Below, piece after piece: positions 40,981 to 49,873 of a DNA stretch of 64,000 bases (the first letter of the stretch is position 1; every line of letters begins with the position of its first letter). The DNA is from Rhizobium sp. 18055 (GTDB lineage Bacteria; Pseudomonadota; Alphaproteobacteria; Rhizobiales; Rhizobiaceae). Under the pieces are notes generated by a model that was not told the DNA's origin, did no database searches, and was given only the letters and a program-made list of their open reading frames with translations. Both the position numbers and the translations under genes were made by a program. The stretch is taken from assembly GCF_902706285.1 (NCBI RefSeq), contig NZ_CACSKD010000014.1, positions 1 to 64,000 on the forward strand, written 5' to 3'.

Positions 40981-41556
40981 TCAGCAGTCGTCGCAGGGGA
41001 CGTCGTCGCCCTGGCGCTGACGATAATAGTAGGTGCGGCTGATGGTGATGGTGCTTTGGTTGGGCATCAGATTGGGTGCGAACAGAAATAGCCTGTACGG
41101 GACGGTCAACTCCGTGCGTACAAGAAAGGTGTTGGCCTTCTTCATGTCAGTGGGAACGGTGACCGCGGAGTTCAACGTATAGGGCCGGGTGTTGTCCTGC
41201 GCCCAGGACCACTTCACCGTTGGATTGGCCGATGCGTCAATCGTGATGCCTGTGATCTTCATCTTCATGCTTGATGTGCTGAAGGGCGCGAACATCGATG
41301 CGGCCACCGATGGCATATCGGCCAACGAAGTCGGGGTGACACTCGTCTGCTGGGTGATGATATCTGCCACGGCAGCGGCCGAACGAGCGGCACGCTTGCT
41401 GACGCTGAGGCCAACGGTGATCTCGAACGCGCCGACATACAGCATAACGAGAATCGGAAACAGGATGGCAAACTCTATCGCGCCGACGCCTTCGCGGTCG
41501 CCGGCGAAGCGAAGGCAAAGCGCCCGAATTTTTGCGACTGTGCGACGAGCCATCAT
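40981..41556 (-). CDS. TadE/TadG-like pseudopilin protein (second of the pair)
   Basis: A 191-residue protein of the Tad pilus locus. It opens with a short basic cytoplasmic part and the TadE-type segment DREGVGAIEFAILFPILVML, a hydrophobic helix with the Glu typical of pseudopilins, near residues 20-40. The rest is exported, ending in CDDC. Its start codon overlaps the stop of the preceding TadE-like gene by one base. It lies beside, but on the opposite strand from, the main cpa operon. Confidence 0.85.
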   Translation of the reverse strand: MMARRTVAKIRALCLRFAGDREGVGAIEFAILFPILVMLYVGAFEITVGLSVSKRAARSAAAVADIITQQTSVTPTSLADMPSVAASMFAPFSTSSMKMKITGITIDASANPTVKWSWAQDNTRPYTLNSAVTVPTDMKKANTFLVRTELTVPYRLFLFAPNLMPNQSTITISRTYYYRQRQGDDVPCDDC

Positions 41557-42164
41557 CACGGATATTGCTCGTTCTGGAAGGTTGCCGTTGCAACGATCAG
41601 ATAATATGCAGAGGAACCGTCCGTTGGCTTGATGCTCGAGATGTAGGGACGGATGAGATCGGTGATGATCTGCCACTTGTAATAGGCGCGAACCATATTG
41701 ATCGTACCGGCGCCGCCGGGCGCATACTGAAAGCTGGCGGTATTGATATCGCCGCCGGCGGTTTTGGCAATCGTGGTCGGTATGGCCGCAAATGTCGAAA
41801 ACTTCTGGACATCGACAAAGAGCTTGCTCGGCGTCGCGGCTTCCGTGGTGGAGCAACTGATCAAAATGGCGATTTCGTTGCAAAAGGCCGTGCGGAAGGC
41901 CGTGCGGTCGGTGTTTGCCGCGGTAATCTGGCCAGTCCGGACCTTGCGGCTCATCGTATCCACCGCATTGGACACAAGCTGCTCGCCTGCGAAGGCAATG
42001 AAGGTTTCGATGATGGCGAAGATCACCATGAAATAGGGAATGGCAAGCAGCGCAAACTCGATTGCGGCCGAGCCGTCTCGCGAACGCATGAACGTGGCGA
42101 TCGGCGACCGCCGCTTGCATCCGAGCCCGCTGGCCGTTTCCGCTGTTTGATCCAATTCCGTCAT
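41556..42164 (-). CDS. TadE-like pseudopilin protein (first of the pair)
   Basis: A 202-residue Tad-locus minor pilin. After about 28 polar residues comes the signature RDGSAAIEFALLAIPYFMVI, a processing site plus hydrophobic helix with Glu at +5-like spacing. The remainder is periplasmic, with two cysteines. TadE-family proteins are cleaved by the prepilin peptidase and help assemble the Flp fibre. The TGATG junction to the next gene indicates coupling. Confidence 0.87.
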   Translation of the reverse strand: MTELDQTAETASGLGCKRRSPIATFMRSRDGSAAIEFALLAIPYFMVIFAIIETFIAFAGEQLVSNAVDTMSRKVRTGQITAANTDRTAFRTAFCNEIAILISCSTTEAATPSKLFVDVQKFSTFAAIPTTIAKTAGGDINTASFQYAPGGAGTINMVRAYYKWQIITDLIRPYISSIKPTDGSSAYYLIVATATFQNEQYP

Positions 42165-42270
42165 GGCCTGTATCCGACACAGCTTCGATTGTGCACTTGT
42201 AAGTGCCGAACGTTGATTATTCGTTTCAGGCCGGTTCAGAAATTTAACGATTCGGAACGCTGCGAAAACG

Positions 42271-42687
42271 TCAGGGCGCTGCGGCCGTTGTCGCTGCTGC
42301 CGTCGTGTCGCTGTGCTGCTCGCAATTCGGCGTGCAGGAGAGGACCGTTCGCTCTGTCTGACGGAAGACGCGAACAGTGTTGGCCTCGTCAATGGAGACG
42401 AGGATGCTTTCGTCGAGAATGGCGTTGCCATCCGCATCGAGCAGAACAAGGTTGGTGCTGCCGAAGCTGCGGCCGGTCAGGACGATGGTCTTGGCGTCCG
42501 CAACCGTGGCATCGGCAACCTTTGCGTTGCCGACGATGACCTTGCTTACCGGCCGATCCAGTTTCAAGACGCGCGCCTGGTCCATATAGACGCGCAGCAT
42601 TCCGTTGTCCTGAGCCAAAGCCTGATGGCAAAGGCCGGACGCGGCAAGTATGCTGGCGAGGACTAACCTGTGGCCGCTCGATGACAT
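42271..42687 (-). CDS. Pilus-assembly N-domain protein (CpaC N-terminal domain only)
   Basis: About 138 residues from the ATG at 42687, with a signal peptide ending CHQALAQD. The mature part (VLKLDRPVSKVIVGNAKVAD, TIVLTGRSFGSTNLVLLD) is the domain found at the N-terminus of CpaC/RcpA secretins, but the secretin channel is missing. The real secretin is encoded further right. The protein ends in an Ala/Thr-rich tail after two cysteines. Probably a periplasmic accessory of the pilus channel. Confidence 0.83.
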   Translation of the reverse strand: MSSSGHRLVLASILAASGLCHQALAQDNGMLRVYMDQARVLKLDRPVSKVIVGNAKVADATVADAKTIVLTGRSFGSTNLVLLDADGNAILDESILVSIDEANTVRVFRQTERTVLSCTPNCEQHSDTTAAATTAAAP

Positions 42688-43089
42688 CTGGATTTCTCTC
42701 ACGATCGTGACGTAACTCGCCATTAGCATGGGAAAAAATGGTGAACGAACACTTAAGCCTGCCCCGTTTGATGCCGGAATGGGGCGCATGGTCGTGAATT
42801 TCCGTGTTTTGATGGGACAGGCCGGCCGAACGGGGCCGCACAATTATATAGATCAAGACGGCCCAACCGGGCAGGCAGCCTGTCTTACAGCAGTTTGCCG
42901 GTGATATTTAAATTTTAACCGAATTACTAAAGCAACTACTTACTATAGCCAGGACTGAACCTTCGTTTACATATTAGTAACCTATTTTTTTAAGCCGATT
43001 GAAAGAGCCGCCCACTAGGTTGTGGTCATCCGATCAACGGCAAACAGTTGGCGGACGTGCTGAACCATCAACTGGAGTTAGGAGTTATT
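42688..43089. other. Divergent AT-rich promoter region before the Flp pilin
   Basis: Four hundred bases with no gene separate the minus-strand pilus accessory genes from flp. The core (about 42895-43000) is strikingly AT-rich for this genome (TATTTAAATTTTAACC, CTATTTTTTTAAGCC), as expected of a strong or regulated promoter region. No confident -35/-10 pair or named operator was identified. An AT-rich TATATAGATC lies near 42846. Confidence 0.5.
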
Positions 43090-43275
43090 ATGACCAAGCT
43101 TGTAAGCCGTTTCCTGAAAGACGAATCTGGCGCAACCGCAATTGAATACGGCCTGATCGCAGCGCTGATCTCCGTTGCCCTGATCACCGGCGCAACGACC
43201 CTCGGCACGCGACTGAACACCGTGTTCACCAACCTGTCGACGAAGATGAACAACGCGGTTACTGCGAGCCAGTAA
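43090..43275 (+). CDS. pilA: Flp-family type IVb pilin
   Basis: A 61-residue major pilin, starting at the ATG at 43090 after GTTAGGAG. It has the Flp processing site in KDESGATAIEYGLIAALI (cleavage after Gly, Glu at +5 followed by Tyr), then the hydrophobic assembly helix and a short polar C-terminus. Cleaved by the CpaA prepilin peptidase encoded next, it forms the adhesive Flp/Tad pilus. A strong hairpin follows the stop codon. Confidence 0.95.
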   Translation: MTKLVSRFLKDESGATAIEYGLIAALISVALITGATTLGTRLNTVFTNLSTKMNNAVTASQ

Positions 43276-43318
43276 TCACTCGACGCCAGGTGCAGCGATG
43301 CGCCTGGATCAGCAGCGC

Positions 43319-43348
43319 AGGCCCACATGCGAACAGCGGTGGGCCTTT
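43319..43348 (+). terminator. Terminator/attenuator after flp
   Basis: AGGCCCAC and GTGGGCCT form a perfect eight-base stem with a 14-base loop, followed by TTC. A smaller hairpin CCAGG...CCTGG precedes it at about 43287. Located between flp and cpaA, it would let pilin message exceed that of the assembly genes. Confidence 0.6.
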
Positions 43349-43373
43349 CGCCATTCCAAAATCGGTGAAAAGA

Positions 43374-43886
43374 ATGATCGCAGCATCTGTCTTCGTGATA
43401 TTCCCCCTGTGCCTCGCAATCGCGGCATTCTCCGATCTGTTTACGATGACCATCCCGAACAGGATATCCGTCATCCTCATTCTATCCTTCTTCGCCATTG
43501 CCCTGTTGACAGGACTGCCACTTGGCCAATTCGGCAATCATGTGGTGGGAGCGCTGGCCGTTTTCGTCGTGTGCTTTGTCCTGTTCGCCACGAATACGAT
43601 GGGCGGCGGCGACGCAAAGCTGTTGACCGCAACCGCGCTGTGGTTCGGCTTCAATCCGGCACTTGTCGAATTCCTGGGCTATGTCGGCCTGATGGGCGGC
43701 GCCGCGAGTTTGGTCATCCTGATGATCCGGGCGCAGTCGGACACCATCCTGGCGATCGGCATTCCGGTTCCAAACTCTATTCTTCTTGCCAAGAAGATCC
43801 CCTACGGCATCGCCATCGCGATCGGTGGGTTTCTGGCCTTTCCTTCCTCGCCGATATTCATGGCCGCGCTGGAAAGCCTGAAGTAA
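43374..43886 (+). CDS. cpaA: Prepilin peptidase CpaA/TadV
   Basis: A 170-residue inner-membrane aspartic protease that processes Flp and TadE-type prepilins. It is the short form without the N-methyltransferase domain. The two catalytic Asp are in AIAAFSDLFTMTIPN near residue 21 and the GGGDAKLL motif (GxGD) near 78. Six hydrophobic segments are visible. Start at the ATG at 43374. Confidence 0.93.
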   Translation: MIAASVFVIFPLCLAIAAFSDLFTMTIPNRISVILILSFFAIALLTGLPLGQFGNHVVGALAVFVVCFVLFATNTMGGGDAKLLTATALWFGFNPALVEFLGYVGLMGGAASLVILMIRAQSDTILAIGIPVPNSILLAKKIPYGIAIAIGGFLAFPSSPIFMAALESLK

Positions 43887-43891
43887 AGGCT

Positions 43892-43913
43892 GTTAGGTCT
43901 TCATTAACCTAAC
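43892..43913. promoter_or_regulatory. Inverted repeat upstream of cpaB
   Basis: GTTAGGT and ACCTAAC form a perfect seven-base inverted repeat around eight bases, just after the cpaA stop. The AT-rich stretch to cpaB (110 bases) could hold a promoter for the cpaB-tadC genes; the repeat could be an operator or a weak transcript hairpin. Confidence 0.35.
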
Positions 43914-43996
43914 CTCGAAGCCTTTCGTTAACTATAATTACACCAATTGCGGTTCATTCTCGGGAACGAATATTTCGATTCCTTGGGGAACCATTG

Positions 43997-44809
43997 ATGA
44001 AACCCGCCCGCCTTTTGATCCTTGGAGTGGCTGTCGTGGCAGCCGGCCTTGCCGGTGTGCTCGCCATGAGCCTTGCGGGACGCGGCTCTGTCGTGACGCA
44101 GGTGCAGTCTGTCGTCGAAAAGGAACCAACCATCAACGTGCTGGTGTCGGGCGCCAACCTGCCGGTCGGTGCGCGGATCGATGAAAAAGCCGTGCACTGG
44201 ATGCCTTGGCCACAGGGCGGCGTCGTGCAGGGCTTTATTACCGAGACGGACAAGCCCGATGCGATCAAGGATATGCAGGGCTCGGTGGTACGCCTCCCCA
44301 TCTTCGAGGGCGAGCCGATCCGCGCCGAAAAGATCGCCGATTCCAATAGCCGTATCATGTCGTCGCTGCTGCCTTCGGGCAAGCGCGCCGTTGCGACCGA
44401 AATATCCGTCGCAACCGGCGCCGGCGGCTTCATCCTGCCGAACGACCGCGTCGACCTGATCATGGTCCGCAAGGAAAAGACCGGCGACAAGTATCTGACC
44501 GAGACCGTGCTCAGCAATGTGCGCGTTCTGGCGATCGACCAGCAGATCCAGGAAAAGGATGATGGCTCGAAGGCCGTCGTCGGCACGACCGCGACGCTGG
44601 AACTCACCCCCGACCAGACGAAGGTGCTTGCCGTCGCCCAGCAGATGGCCGACCGGCTTTCGCTGGCATTGCGCTCGGTCGCCGACGCCCGCGAGCAGGA
44701 TACCAGTGCAGCCGACTATCTGCTTAGCGGCGACAACGGCAGCGCCATTGTTCAGGTCATCAAGTCGGGCGCCATCGTCACCGACAGCGCTGCGCCGAAA
44801 GCCGAGTAG
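43997..44809 (+). CDS. cpaB: Flp pilus assembly protein CpaB
   Basis: A 270-residue periplasmic protein anchored by an N-terminal hydrophobic segment (LLILGVAVVAAGLAGVLAM). A SAF domain occupies about residues 45-110 (VLVSGANLPVGARIDEKAV), followed by the RcpC-type domain with GGFILPNDRVDLIMV. It helps the secretin CpaC assemble. An in-frame TTG one codon earlier was not used. cpaC starts six bases after the stop. Confidence 0.93.
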   Translation: MKPARLLILGVAVVAAGLAGVLAMSLAGRGSVVTQVQSVVEKEPTINVLVSGANLPVGARIDEKAVHWMPWPQGGVVQGFITETDKPDAIKDMQGSVVRLPIFEGEPIRAEKIADSNSRIMSSLLPSGKRAVATEISVATGAGGFILPNDRVDLIMVRKEKTGDKYLTETVLSNVRVLAIDQQIQEKDDGSKAVVGTTATLELTPDQTKVLAVAQQMADRLSLALRSVADAREQDTSAADYLLSGDNGSAIVQVIKSGAIVTDSAAPKAE

Positions 44810-44814
44810 AGGAA

Positions 44815-46326
44815 ATGAACATGGGCAAATCAACGCGGCGCATGCAGCCCCTGATGGCAGGCTGCCTTTCCCTGACGATCGGTGTCACCGGCATAGCGCC
44901 GGGCTTTCTCGATCAGGCGATCGGCGTTACCGCCGCACAGGCTGCATCGGACGGCATGATCAACATCACCCAGACCGGCTCCGGCGCGCATCGCAGCCTG
45001 AAGCTTGGCCTGAAAAAGGCGATCGTCATCGATCTTCCTGTCGATGCTCACGACATTCTCGTTTCCGACCCGTCGATGGCCGATGCCGTGACCCGTTCAT
45101 CGCGGCGCATCTATCTGTTCGGCAAGACGGTCGGGCAAACCAACATCTTCATCTTCGGCGCCGATGGCCAGCAGATCGTCAGCCTCGATATTGCCATCGA
45201 ACGCGATGTCAGCGGCCTGCAGACCAACCTGCGCCGCTTCATTCCCGATTCCAACATCAGCGTCGAGATCGTCTCGGATAACATCGTGCTGACCGGAACG
45301 GTGCGCACACCGCAGGATGCAGCCCAGGCCGCAGACCTTGCCGGCGTGTTCCTGAAGGGCGGCGAGGCAACGACGCGCACCGAAACTGCAAGCAGCAGCG
45401 GCGGCGGCGACGGCTCGGTCGCGCTGTTTGCTGAAGGCCGTCAGCAGTCCCAGGTCATCAACCTTCTGCAGATCGAGGGCGAGGATCAGGTGACGCTCAA
45501 GGTCACCATTGCCGAAGTGCGCCGGGAAATCCTGAAGCAGATCGGGTTCGACAATCTGGTTTCGAATTCTGGCGGCCTGAGCGTCGCGCAGCTTGGTGCG
45601 CCCAGCAGCAGCGCCGCGACGGCAACGGTTGGCGGCGGTCTGGCAGCGCTGTTCAAGAGTTCGATCGGAAAATACGACATCTCGACCTATCTGAGCGCAC
45701 TGGAGCAGGCCAAGGTCGTCAAGACACTGGCCGAGCCGACGCTGACGGCAATCTCCGGCCAGGCGGCAACCTTCAATTCCGGTGGTCAGGTTCTCTACTC
45801 GACGACAGACAATGACGGCAACGTCACAGTCGTCCCCTACAATTACGGTATCAACCTCTCCTTCAAGCCGGTGGTTCTTTCCGCCGGCCGCATCAGCCTC
45901 GAGATCAAGACCAACGTTTCCGAGCCGGCACCGTCGGTTTCCGGTTCTGCTCCGACCTACCAGCGCCGTTCGGCCGAGACATCGGTCGAGCTTCCGTCCG
46001 GCGGTTCGATCGCGCTGGCCGGCCTGATCCGCGACAACGTCTCGCAGACATCGAACGGGACACCAGGTGCCAACAAGATACCCCTGCTCGGCACGCTGTT
46101 TCGCCAACGAACGGTCGAGCGCGACGAGACCGAACTGGTGATTATCGCGACGCCGTATCTGGTGCGGCCCGTTGCCCGCAACCAGCTCAACCGGCCTGAT
46201 GACAATTTCAGCCCCGAAAACGACGGCGCGGCCTTCTTCCTCAATCGCGTCAACAAGGTCTACGGCGGCAAAGCGCCGGTCGCAGACGCTCAATTCCATG
46301 GCTCAATCGGGTTCATCTACAAATGA
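44815..46326 (+). CDS. cpaC: Flp pilus secretin CpaC/RcpA
   Basis: A 503-residue outer-membrane secretin, the pilus exit channel. Signal peptide to about residue 44; the pilus N-domain follows (KAIVIDLPVDAHDILVSDPS), then a BON/N1-like region (SVEIVSDNIVLTGTV) and the C-terminal secretin domain (VKTLAEPTLTAISGQAATF, ELPSGGSIALAGLI, VPLLGTLF-like IPLLGTLFRQR, ELVIIATPYLV). Its stop overlaps the cpaD start. Confidence 0.95.
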   Translation: MNMGKSTRRMQPLMAGCLSLTIGVTGIAPGFLDQAIGVTAAQAASDGMINITQTGSGAHRSLKLGLKKAIVIDLPVDAHDILVSDPSMADAVTRSSRRIYLFGKTVGQTNIFIFGADGQQIVSLDIAIERDVSGLQTNLRRFIPDSNISVEIVSDNIVLTGTVRTPQDAAQAADLAGVFLKGGEATTRTETASSSGGGDGSVALFAEGRQQSQVINLLQIEGEDQVTLKVTIAEVRREILKQIGFDNLVSNSGGLSVAQLGAPSSSAATATVGGGLAALFKSSIGKYDISTYLSALEQAKVVKTLAEPTLTAISGQAATFNSGGQVLYSTTDNDGNVTVVPYNYGINLSFKPVVLSAGRISLEIKTNVSEPAPSVSGSAPTYQRRSAETSVELPSGGSIALAGLIRDNVSQTSNGTPGANKIPLLGTLFRQRTVERDETELVIIATPYLVRPVARNQLNRPDDNFSPENDGAAFFLNRVNKVYGGKAPVADAQFHGSIGFIYK

Positions 46327-47078
46327 GCGAGGCGGGATCAGCAATGGCACAACATAGAGAAAAGCCGATGGCCCAGACCAACATGAGCGCTCGCCGGAGC
46401 GGTTTTTCCAAGTCGCTGATAACAGTCGCGGCTCTGGCAGCCGCGATGCTGTCTGGTTGCGCGTCGCGCGACGAGCTGACGACCGGTGGCATTCCGGACG
46501 ACTACCGCCAGCGCCATCCGATCGTGGTCGCCGAGGCCGAGCAATCGGTCGATATTCCGGTGGCTTCCACCGATCGCCGGCTGAACACGGCGCAACGCGA
46601 CATGATCCGCGGCTTTGCCCAGAATTACGGATCGCGCGCCACCGGACCGGTCTATCTGCTCACACCGGAGGGATCGCCGAACGCGAACGCCGCCCACCAG
46701 CTACGCGGCCAGGTCCGCGCCGAACTTGCCGCACGCGGCATTGCGACCTCGAAGATCGTCAACAGCTCCTATGTGACGCTCAGCGCCACCGATGCAGCAC
46801 CGATCCGGCTGACCTTTGTCGGCACGACGGCGATGACATCGCAGTGCGGCCAGTGGCCGAAGGACATGATCAACGACTTCAGCAACCAGAATTATTATAA
46901 TTTCGGCTGCGCGACGCAGAACAATCTGGCGGCACAGATCGCCAATCCCGAGGATCTGGTCGCGCCGCGCGGCATGACACCGATTGATGCGACACGCCGC
47001 AACGCCGCTATCAAAGAATATCGCGAGCAGTCATCCACCATTGAGGACGTCGGCGGTAGCTCGTCCAGCAGCTTCTAA
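46323..47078 (+). CDS. cpaD: Pilus assembly lipoprotein CpaD
   Basis: A 251-residue outer-membrane lipoprotein. The lipobox LSGC is at about residue 43-46 after a hydrophobic segment (LITVAALAAAMLSGCAS), a late position that suggests one of the downstream ATGs (46344 or 46383) may be the true start. The conserved CpaD features TSQCGQWPKDM and NYYNFGCATQNNLAAQI are present. It stabilises the secretin. Confidence 0.92.
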   Translation: MSEAGSAMAQHREKPMAQTNMSARRSGFSKSLITVAALAAAMLSGCASRDELTTGGIPDDYRQRHPIVVAEAEQSVDIPVASTDRRLNTAQRDMIRGFAQNYGSRATGPVYLLTPEGSPNANAAHQLRGQVRAELAARGIATSKIVNSSYVTLSATDAAPIRLTFVGTTAMTSQCGQWPKDMINDFSNQNYYNFGCATQNNLAAQIANPEDLVAPRGMTPIDATRRNAAIKEYREQSSTIEDVGGSSSSSF

Positions 47079-47092
47079 GGCGAGTATCCACC

Positions 47093-48370
47093 ATGAGCAC
47101 GGTCGAGTACGACATCAAGAATTCCAGCGAACTTCAGCATGCTGAAGACGCGATGCGGGTGGATGAGCTCGAAAACATGCGGCCGCTGCCGCGCATTTCG
47201 GTGCACGCCTTCTGCGAGAGCGAGGAACTGCAGCGGGTGATGGAGCGCTGCGGCCAGGATCGCCGCATGTCGAAAGTCGGCCTGCGCATTACCAGCGGCG
47301 GCGTTGCGGCGGCGGCGAACATGTTCTCCAGCGCGCCGACACCGAACCTGATCATTATCGAAACAAGGGCCAACAGCGCCAGTCTGCTGAACGACCTGGC
47401 GCCGCTGGCAGCCGTCTGCGACCCGACCACCAAGGTTGTCATCGTCGGCTACCACAACGACATCGCGCTTTACCGCGACCTGATCCGCAACGGCATCTCC
47501 GAATACATCGTACAGCCGGTCGGCATGCCCGACATCATGTCTGCGATGGCCGCGATCTTCGTCGATCCGGATGCCGAGCCGCTGGGTCGGAGCATCGCCT
47601 TCATCGGGGCCAAGGGCGGCGTCGGCGCTTCGACCATCGCCCACAACTGCGCCTTCGGCATATCGCGGCTGTTCTCGACGGAAACGATCCTGGCCGATCT
47701 GGATCTGCCCTACGGCACGGCGAATATCGACTTCGACCAGGACCCGACCCTGGGGATCGCCGAGGCGGTCTACGCGCCCGAGCGCCTGGACGAAATGTTC
47801 CTCGATCGCCTGCTGACGAAATGCTCGGAGCATCTTTCGCTGCTGGCCGCGCCTTCGCTGCTCGATCGCGCCTATGATTTCGACGGCCAGGCCTTCCAGC
47901 CTGTCATGGACGTGCTGCAGCGCAGTGCGCCGGTGACCGTTCTCGATGTCCCGCATGCATGGTCGGAATGGACCCGTTCGGTTCTTGCGAGCGCCGACGA
48001 GGTGGTGATCTGCGCATCGCCAGACCTCGCCAACCTGCGCAACACCAAGAACATGATGGACGCGCTGCGCAAGATGCGGCCGAACGACAAGGCGCCCCAT
48101 CTCGTTCTCAATCAGGTGGGCATGCCCAAGCGCCCCGAAATCGGCCCTTCCGATTTCTGCGAGCCGCTGGAATGCGAGCCGGTGGCGATCATTCCGTTCG
48201 ACAGCAATCTGTTCGGCACGGCTGCAAACAGCGGGCGGATGATTTCGGAGATGGATCCGAAATCGCCGACGGCTGAAACGTTCTCGCAACTATCACACAT
48301 CGTCACCGGGCGAATCGCGATCAAGAAGGCGAAGAAGAGCAGTCTTCTCAGCCTGTTGAAGCGCAAGTAA
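47093..48370 (+). CDS. cpaE: Pilus localisation ATPase CpaE/TadZ
   Basis: A 425-residue protein with an atypical receiver-like N-terminal domain (about 35-150; LIIIETRANSASLLNDL) and a ParA/MinD-type ATPase domain. The deviant Walker A is GAKGGVGASTIAHN near residue 172, with DLDLPYGTANIDF following. CpaE/TadZ proteins place the secretion machine, often at a pole. Starts 14 bases after cpaD. Confidence 0.94.
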   Translation: MSTVEYDIKNSSELQHAEDAMRVDELENMRPLPRISVHAFCESEELQRVMERCGQDRRMSKVGLRITSGGVAAAANMFSSAPTPNLIIIETRANSASLLNDLAPLAAVCDPTTKVVIVGYHNDIALYRDLIRNGISEYIVQPVGMPDIMSAMAAIFVDPDAEPLGRSIAFIGAKGGVGASTIAHNCAFGISRLFSTETILADLDLPYGTANIDFDQDPTLGIAEAVYAPERLDEMFLDRLLTKCSEHLSLLAAPSLLDRAYDFDGQAFQPVMDVLQRSAPVTVLDVPHAWSEWTRSVLASADEVVICASPDLANLRNTKNMMDALRKMRPNDKAPHLVLNQVGMPKRPEIGPSDFCEPLECEPVAIIPFDSNLFGTAANSGRMISEMDPKSPTAETFSQLSHIVTGRIAIKKAKKSSLLSLLKRK

Positions 48371-48396
48371 CCGCCAAGAGTGGATTGGAATAAGGC

Positions 48397-49869
48397 ATGT
48401 TCGGAAAACGCGGAAACGAAGGTTCTGGCAAGGCGGGCGGCATCGTCGCACCGCCGCCGCCTGTTGCTGCGTCCTCCTCCTCGTCGGCGCCGGCAGTGTT
48501 CGTCGAGCCGCAACGTGAGCAGACGCGCCAGCAGGTGACGCCGCCGCCGATGCAGACGCCGCAGCGCAAGCGCCCTGCCCGCACGGAAGAATATTACGAC
48601 ACCAAGGCACAGGTATTCTCGGCGCTGATCGACACGATCGATCTGTCGCAACTGGCCAAGCTCGACGGCGAGAGCGCGCGCGAGGAAATTCGCGATATCG
48701 TCAACGATATCATCACCATCAAGAATTTCGCGATGTCGATCTCGGAGCAGGAAGAACTGCTCGACGACATCTGCAACGACGTTCTGGGCTACGGTCCGCT
48801 GGAGCCGCTTCTGGCCCGCGACGACATCGCCGACATCATGGTCAACGGCTCCGGCAAGACCTTCATCGAAGTCGGCGGCAAGACGCTGGAATCGGAAGTG
48901 CGATTCCGCGACAACGCCCAGCTGCTGTCGATCTGCCAGCGCATCGTCAGCCAGGTCGGCCGCCGCGTCGACGAATCGAGCCCGATCTGCGACGCCCGCC
49001 TTCCCGATGGGTCGCGTGTCAACGTCATCGCACCGCCGCTGGCGATCGACGGGCCGGCGCTGACCATTCGCAAGTTCAAGAAGGACAAGCTGACGCTCGA
49101 TCAGCTCGTCAAGTTCGGCGCGATCACCCCCGAGGGCGCCACGCTGCTGCAGATCATCGGCCGCGTCCGCTGCAATATCGTCATCTCCGGCGGCACCGGC
49201 TCCGGCAAGACGACGCTGCTCAACTGCCTGACCAACTATATCGATCGTGACGAGCGCGTCATCACCTGCGAAGACACGGCCGAACTGCAGCTGCAGCAAC
49301 CGCATGTCGTGCGTCTCGAAACCCGCCCGCCGAACATCGAAGGCGAAGGCGAGATCACCATGCGCGATCTCGTCAAGAACTGCCTGCGTATGCGTCCCGA
49401 ACGGATCATCGTCGGCGAAGTGCGCGGACCTGAGGTGTTCGACCTGCTGCAGGCGATGAACACCGGCCACGACGGCTCGATGGGCACGATCCACTCCAAC
49501 TCGCCGCGCGAATGCCTCAGCCGTATCGAATCGATGATCGCCATGGGTGGCTTCACGCTGCCGGCCAAAACGGTGCGCGAAATCATTTCCGGCTCGATCG
49601 ACATCGTCGTGCAGGCTGCCCGCCTTCGCGACGGCTCGCGCCGCATCACCCACATCACCGAGGTGATGGGGATGGAAGGCGACGTCATCATCACCCAGGA
49701 CCTGATGCGCTACGAGATCGAGGGCGAAGATTCGTCCGGACGATTGATCGGCCGTCACAAATCGACAGGCATCGGCAAGCCGCATTTCTGGGATCGCGCC
49801 CGCTACTACAACGAGGAAACGCGCCTCGCTGCGGCACTGGACGAGATGGAAGCCAAGTCGAAGGATTAA
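48397..49869 (+). CDS. cpaF: Pilus secretion ATPase CpaF/TadA
   Basis: A 490-residue type II/IV secretion ATPase powering Flp pilus assembly and retraction. A Pro/Ala-rich N-terminus of about 65 residues precedes the conserved region. The P-loop is ISGGTGSGKTTLLN near residue 266, the Asp box CEDTAELQLQ, Walker B RIIVGEVRGPE, and the His box GSMGTIHSNSPRE. No disruption is visible. Confidence 0.96.
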   Translation: MFGKRGNEGSGKAGGIVAPPPPVAASSSSSAPAVFVEPQREQTRQQVTPPPMQTPQRKRPARTEEYYDTKAQVFSALIDTIDLSQLAKLDGESAREEIRDIVNDIITIKNFAMSISEQEELLDDICNDVLGYGPLEPLLARDDIADIMVNGSGKTFIEVGGKTLESEVRFRDNAQLLSICQRIVSQVGRRVDESSPICDARLPDGSRVNVIAPPLAIDGPALTIRKFKKDKLTLDQLVKFGAITPEGATLLQIIGRVRCNIVISGGTGSGKTTLLNCLTNYIDRDERVITCEDTAELQLQQPHVVRLETRPPNIEGEGEITMRDLVKNCLRMRPERIIVGEVRGPEVFDLLQAMNTGHDGSMGTIHSNSPRECLSRIESMIAMGGFTLPAKTVREIISGSIDIVVQAARLRDGSRRITHITEVMGMEGDVIITQDLMRYEIEGEDSSGRLIGRHKSTGIGKPHFWDRARYYNEETRLAAALDEMEAKSKD

Positions 49870-49873
49870 GCAG

